From NCBI GenBank assembly GCA_964606695.1, contig CAZSHG010000016.1:1-36516 (forward strand): a stretch of 36,516 bases of DNA. The letters are read 5' to 3'. The notes below the pieces were generated by a model that saw only the letters and a list, made by a program, of their open reading frames with translations, searched no databases and had not been told where the DNA came from. Below are positions 30,766 to 36,516 of this stretch, in pieces (positions within the stretch are counted from its first letter, which is position 1; every line of letters begins with the position of its first letter). The stretch comes from CAZSHG01 sp964606695 [NCBI: uncultured bacterium] (GTDB taxonomy: Bacteria; UBP14; UBA6098). Position numbers and translations under genes: made by a program.

Positions 30766-31643
30766 GACAAACAATAGCAATTTTATTGCTCATCGCTATC
30801 TCGTGTTTCGCCGAGATAATTCCTCCAATGCAATCTATCCGGGAGGCGATCGAAATTCGATGGCTACCGCCGGAAGAACCTTTCTATGTAGGAGAAATCC
30901 TGCATTTTGAGGTCGAGGCTAAAAACATCGCGGAAGATACGGCAATATGCTATGCTCTCAGCGCCGGCGAAATAAAAGGCGACAGTATCGAGCCTTATGC
31001 GGTAATCGCGCTGGACAATAAATACGTCAACGACACCCTGGCTCCCGGAGAAAAATCGAGTTATACGTTTACTCTCATCGACGGTTCTGCCTGGCTTTAC
31101 GATCCTCTCGAAAACGCGCGGAGTTATTCTTCCAATGTCGGGCTCCCCTGTTTCCCGGCCGGCGATTACGAACTAATTTTTATGGTAATGTGGGGAAAAA
31201 GAGACACCATCGAATTCAAAGTCGAACCGCAGACGGATCCCACAAGGAAAGTCCTGCTGGATTCTCTTGCCGAGGCCGCGATCGCTTATATGGTCGATAG
31301 ACCGGAGGACGCCGTGAGAAACGCGCGCTTTTGTTACGAAACAGATCCAAATTCTCCATACACCGCGAGGACCTTAATTTTAGCTCGCGGAGTGGCATGG
31401 GAAAAGGAATTCTGCAACGAAGCAATCGAGATGGATTCGCTGTTCTGGGCGAGTTTCGGTTCGATCGATAAAAGACACGATTATCTTCCGAATCCCGGTT
31501 TCTTCATGCCTACGACTGCGGTATTAAACCACTGCGCGGGCGGCGATAGAACATCGAATTACCTGGATTGGCTCACGTCTTACCATAACGATACGGCTTT
31601 GCAAAGGGAAATAGAATTAGCGCGCCAGAGGTTACTCAAATAA
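30762..31643 (+). CDS. Exported protein of unknown function, coupled to the J-protein
   Basis: A 293-aa protein with a signal peptide (MRQTIAILLLIAISCFAEI). Residues about 40-150 look like a beta-sandwich (PFYVGEILHFEVEAKNIAED, LAPGEKSSYTFTLIDG, GLPCFPAGDYELIFMVMWG), as in secreted domains that carry conditions such as 'yields under load' or bind ligands. The remaining helical part (about 160-293) is TPR-like in style (DRPEDAVRNARFCYETDPNS) and ends AL..EIELARQRLLK. I do not recognise the family. The 4-nt overlap implies cotranslation with a cytoplasmic chaperone, which is odd for an exported protein. Confidence 0.75.
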   Translation: MRQTIAILLLIAISCFAEIIPPMQSIREAIEIRWLPPEEPFYVGEILHFEVEAKNIAEDTAICYALSAGEIKGDSIEPYAVIALDNKYVNDTLAPGEKSSYTFTLIDGSAWLYDPLENARSYSSNVGLPCFPAGDYELIFMVMWGKRDTIEFKVEPQTDPTRKVLLDSLAEAAIAYMVDRPEDAVRNARFCYETDPNSPYTARTLILARGVAWEKEFCNEAIEMDSLFWASFGSIDKRHDYLPNPGFFMPTTAVLNHCAGGDRTSNYLDWLTSYHNDTALQREIELARQRLLK

Positions 31644-31660
31644 AGATTTCGTATGTAAAA

Positions 31661-31690
31661 AGAGAAAGGGCGATTTCCCGCCCTTTCTCT
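31661..31690. terminator. Bidirectional terminator between the exported protein gene and proS
   Basis: AGAGAAAGGGCG (31661-31672) pairs perfectly with CGCCCTTTCTCT (31679-31690) over a 6-nt loop. AAAAA precedes it on the plus strand, so the minus-strand transcript from proS ends in UUUUU. Confidence 0.88.
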
Positions 31691-31707
31691 CAGAATCCTA
31701 TCCACTC

Positions 31708-33417
<1,710 letters not shown>

Positions 33418-33437
33418 TTGTTTCTCCGGTTGTGATT

Positions 33438-34427
33438 CTAATTGGATATCGAAATTAAGATTATTAAAATTAGGAACAGCAATAGCCATATCAAGAGGGC
33501 TTTAGACGTCGCCTTTTTAGCCTTCTCGGTTTCCCACCATGTCAGCGGTTTTACGCCCTGCAGATAAAAAGTCATGACGCCCGCCAGGTTGATACAGATA
33601 AGGTTGGTTAGAAGTAGCAATCCCGCGCCCATGGCCATATCGAACTGCCCGGCTCCGATTAGCAATCCGGTTATTACCAGCGGAGGTAACAGTGCTACGG
33701 CGACCATTACTCCAACCAGCATAGTCGGGAGGGCGGTCGTAAACGCGAGCACGCCCACGCTTCCAGAAGCCAGGGCGATTATCGTGTCGCCGAGACTCAC
33801 TTCCGTGCGTGAAATAATCTCCCCGATTTCAGGGTCGAATTCAACAAATATTCCCAGTAGAATAGAAACAAGCAACGCTACTGCCAATCCCACCAAGAGG
33901 GTAAGTGCGGCTCGGAACCCGAGTTTGGCATCGGCGAGTGTTGTTGCCAATGATAAGCCGACGTTTGGACCGAGAAGCGGCGCGATTACCATAGCGCCGA
34001 TAATCGCCGCGATGCTGTCCCTCATTAAACCGACAGCGGCAACCAGTGTAGCCAAAACCACAAGCACGATATAAACCCAGTTCAGGTCGATAGTCGTCAG
34101 GATATCAGCGTAAAGCTCCTCGCGGCTTATTCGAGGCGAATCGCTCAGAATTATCTTCTTCTCCGTCTCCTCCTTATCCGCCGGGCGGGGTATCGAAGCT
34201 TCGACCGGGATAATCACTATTCGGAAACCATCCACGCCGGATAGCTTCGCCTCGAGATCGTCGAGTATTGGCTCGCTTTCATCGGCGGCTATCAGCACCT
34301 GGACATGGAGCATATTTTCATCCATTGTCTCTTTCCAGATAGCTATTGCCCCGTGCCTGTCTAGCACTTCCTTGATGAACTCGCTGTAGGAGTCCGGCGC
34401 GTATATGTCGAGTTGTCTCGTATCCAT
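33438..34427 (-). CDS. DUF389 (TIGR00341-type) membrane protein
   Basis: A 329-aa protein. About 1-95 is a soluble ferredoxin-like domain. After a charged linker (PADKEETEKKIILSDSPR) come six hydrophobic helices (about 113-325), including SIAAIIGAMVIAPLLGPNVG and VGVMVAVALLPPLVITGLLI, the two conserved 'A.vIaPL.gP' and 'vallPP' blocks of DUF389. The function of the family is unknown. TTGATT-N16-TAAATT upstream of its ATG may be a promoter; GAGGT is 10 nt upstream. proS begins 20 nt after its stop. Confidence 0.9.
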   Translation of the reverse strand: MDTRQLDIYAPDSYSEFIKEVLDRHGAIAIWKETMDENMLHVQVLIAADESEPILDDLEAKLSGVDGFRIVIIPVEASIPRPADKEETEKKIILSDSPRISREELYADILTTIDLNWVYIVLVVLATLVAAVGLMRDSIAAIIGAMVIAPLLGPNVGLSLATTLADAKLGFRAALTLLVGLAVALLVSILLGIFVEFDPEIGEIISRTEVSLGDTIIALASGSVGVLAFTTALPTMLVGVMVAVALLPPLVITGLLIGAGQFDMAMGAGLLLLTNLICINLAGVMTFYLQGVKPLTWWETEKAKKATSKALLIWLLLFLILIILISISN

Positions 34428-34509
34428 AATAATATTACCTCAACGGAAAAGCAATTTAATGCAAAATATTTCTAAATCAAGCGAGTAATATCGGGAAAGG
34501 AAGGAAAAA

Positions 34510-36516
34510 CTAAGGAGTGTAAATTTTGTGACGCCAGGAGCGTATCCCGCGGGTTGTCTGGATTAGAACCGGCGATGCCCAGGTATCTGTGCTATCAACT
34601 AAATCCGCGGCACCGATCATGCCGCCGGGCATTTGAACCATGATAACGCCGTTGTCCTCTATAATAGCGTCCAGAGTATCGATAACTCTCAACTCGAGTA
34701 TCTCGATCTCGTCCTGAACCAGAATATAGCCAATCGGCGGTTGAATATCGATCTGGACGGTATCGTAATCCTGACATCCAGCGCCGTCCGTAACTATCAG
34801 AATATATTCGATTGGAAGGTAAGGCGAAACATCCGGATTGGGACTATTTGGATCAGATAAACCTTCCGTCGGCGACCATTGATAACTCAAAGAGCCGTAG
34901 CCACCGTAACCGGCTGGATCGCCGCCGAGTGTAACAGGTCTTCCCGGGAAAACTATAGTATCCGCTCCGGCAGAGGCAAGAACCGTATCTGCTACGATTA
35001 TTGTAATATCTTCCGAATCCATACAATCATAGCCATCGGTTGCCGACAATGTATAGGTAGTGGTAACATCCGGGGACGCCATCGGAGTAAGCGAATATGG
35101 ATCGTCCAGACCGGTGTGCGGCATCCATTCATAATCCCACGATCCTGAAGGCATAATACTCGCCTCCAGGGTTATTCCCTCGCCCGGACATAGGATAGTG
35201 TCGCCTCTCGTAATCGAGATTTCCGGCGGTGTAAGATAAGCGGGGATATCTATCGAGTAATTTTCCACGATAGCCGAACCTTCGGCGTAATTGAGGCTGA
35301 TGCGATAAGAGTGAGACTCCCCTGCTCCCCCGGAGGCAACTTCCAGTTGCCATGAAACGTCTTCCGAACTCAGATAACTTACTTCGTCGAGATAACTCGG
35401 GTTGGGATCTCCACCGACGATATTTATATCTCCTGACAGCGGTGTAAAAGTTACTTCGACATCGGTAAGCGGACGAATTCCATCGTTATATAAGGTAACG
35501 TCTAAAGCGGCCGGATTGGGAGATATTTCCAGGCACGTTGCGGTGAAATCCGGCGGTGTGTGGGCAATACTCGCGTCGGTGTAACCGTAACACAATTCGT
35601 CTGTAATACAACCGTAAGATGTATCGGCTGATCCACCTCCCCAGATAGGAAGATCGAAACATTTATTTACCTCGGAACATGTCGTATCGACGATAACTTT
35701 CCAGAAAGCGCGGAAGTAACCTCCCGCCGGAATGGGCGAACTCGACGAAACGGGGTTTTCCGAATGGATTGCGAGGCAACCCGGTTCGAGCGGTTCGAGA
35801 GATGAAGAGATATTCGTTGCACTGCCCGTCAAATTCTGGATTGTAACCGCAACCGAGGTGAACGTGGAAACGAGACTCACGACGTCCTCGAAGATAAAAG
35901 TCCAATCGTTTGTAAGCGAATCGAGGCGACCGCCGGAGGTATCCGCGAGTTCGACGAAGTTTTCCATGTGTTCCGCCGGAATAGGAGACCCAACCCACGG
36001 CGGCCTGCTTGAAGCCGCGATGAAAACGACGGCTCCGGTGCTGAGAACCGTATCCCTGACCTGCTCGTAGGAAACGTCAGAAAGATTGGTATCGTCCTCG
36101 GTCGAATGATATCCCTCGTTGGTGAACATAATAATTATCCTCAGGGCGTCGTCCCGCCATTCATACAGAGTCAAGGCATCGAAAATAGCGTCGAGGGAAA
36201 CTTCCCAGGAATCGCTGGCTATCTCGCTGACATCCACGTCCGCTAACCATGAATTGAATACTACTGTATCCGCAGTCATCTGATTTCCCGGTAAGGTGTC
36301 GAAATCCCAGACATTAGTAGAATCGTCGAATGGAACAGCGCCGAGCCTGAAGTCATAACCCAACGCTACTATACTATCGACGAATTCGTTCATGTTCTCG
36401 CGGAGGTCTTCCAGATAAGGCTCCATGGAATGACTCGTATCCATACAGAATACGATATCCACCTGACCGGTATCGAGATAACAATTCATCAACGCGTAAA
36501 AATCGTCGTCGGCCAT
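34510..36516 (-). CDS. Secreted VWA and PKD-like domain protein, 5' end cut by the window edge
   Basis: A 668-residue stretch whose first visible Met (36516) is probably internal, since there is no signal peptide. About 18-210 is a von Willebrand factor A domain with the MIDAS motif VFCMDTSHSM (D26, S28, S30) and RIIIMFTNEG. Middle residues 215-430 are beta-sandwich-like with Cys pairs (CSEVNKCFDLPIWGGG). About 435-510 and 515-595 are two similar PKD-like domains (SPDVTTTYTLSATDGYDC, SPYLPIEYILIVTDGAGCQD). The final part (TRGIRSWRHKIYTP) has no recognised sorting signal. Probably a large exported adhesin-like or matrix protein. Confidence 0.75.
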   Translation of the reverse strand: MADDDFYALMNCYLDTGQVDIVFCMDTSHSMEPYLEDLRENMNEFVDSIVALGYDFRLGAVPFDDSTNVWDFDTLPGNQMTADTVVFNSWLADVDVSEIASDSWEVSLDAIFDALTLYEWRDDALRIIIMFTNEGYHSTEDDTNLSDVSYEQVRDTVLSTGAVVFIAASSRPPWVGSPIPAEHMENFVELADTSGGRLDSLTNDWTFIFEDVVSLVSTFTSVAVTIQNLTGSATNISSSLEPLEPGCLAIHSENPVSSSSPIPAGGYFRAFWKVIVDTTCSEVNKCFDLPIWGGGSADTSYGCITDELCYGYTDASIAHTPPDFTATCLEISPNPAALDVTLYNDGIRPLTDVEVTFTPLSGDINIVGGDPNPSYLDEVSYLSSEDVSWQLEVASGGAGESHSYRISLNYAEGSAIVENYSIDIPAYLTPPEISITRGDTILCPGEGITLEASIMPSGSWDYEWMPHTGLDDPYSLTPMASPDVTTTYTLSATDGYDCMDSEDITIIVADTVLASAGADTIVFPGRPVTLGGDPAGYGGYGSLSYQWSPTEGLSDPNSPNPDVSPYLPIEYILIVTDGAGCQDYDTVQIDIQPPIGYILVQDEIEILELRVIDTLDAIIEDNGVIMVQMPGGMIGAADLVDSTDTWASPVLIQTTRGIRSWRHKIYTP

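Overview
The window looks like chromosomal DNA of a Gram-negative (diderm) bacterium. It encodes an LptF/LptG-type permease, a porin-like beta-barrel, an Omp85-superfamily barrel and two lipoproteins. The protein style suggests the Fibrobacteres-Chlorobi-Bacteroidetes superphylum or a neighbouring candidate phylum: a gingipain-propeptide-like fragment, PKD-like and VWA secreted proteins, a GIN-domain protein, a TPR lipoprotein with a TonB-like tail, and sigma-54 type promoters. That placement is inference; no rRNA or tRNA gene is visible. TTG start codons are frequent (rpsP, trmD, the TPR protein, the GT-C protein).

Layout. 1-4.7 kb: a secreted-protein start cut by the left edge, a TrmB-family regulator with a palindromic operator candidate, a porin-like protein, a GIN-domain (DUF2807) protein, and a three-gene unit (86-aa membrane protein, DUF2975 membrane protein, Cro/C1-type regulator) ending in a good terminator. 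4.7-9.3 kb: a palindromic dispersed element, then a 915-aa protein joining a gluzincin-type metallopeptidase, a TolB-like propeller and an Omp85 barrel. It is followed by a decayed patch with a degenerate 21-bp tandem repeat, a truncated C25-propeptide protein and a barrel gene whose signal peptide is in the wrong frame. 9.7-12.9 kb: a GT-C membrane glycosyltransferase and a TPR protein, apparently one operon. 12.9-16.8 kb: an accessory island with intergenic repeats, a PD-(D/E)XK nuclease gene between 39-bp direct repeats, an AbiEi/AbiEii type IV toxin-antitoxin pair with a perfect inverted-repeat operator candidate, and a truncated HsdR-like remnant.

16.8-22.1 kb is a conserved leftward block: ffh, rpsP, khpA, trmD, rplS, rnhB and an lptF-like gene. 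rimM, which usually sits between khpA and trmD, is missing. 22.3-26.2 kb runs rightward: a sigma-54-like promoter, a TPR/TonB-tail lipoprotein, a small methyltransferase-like protein and alr. 26.3-31.6 kb is a chaperone cluster: hsp20 behind a GG-N10-GC sigma-54-type promoter, dnaK, a small lipoprotein, a candidate structured RNA with its own promoter, a DnaJ/CbpA-like protein and a coupled secreted protein. 31.7-36.5 kb returns leftward: proS, a DUF389 membrane protein and a VWA/PKD-like secreted protein cut by the right edge.

The features that look least explained are a pair of dispersed double-hairpin repeats (2.5 and 13.0 kb) with covarying stems and a conserved asymmetric internal loop, the direct-repeat-flanked nuclease cassette, the peptidase-propeller-Omp85 fusion, and the structured transcript upstream of the DnaJ-like gene.
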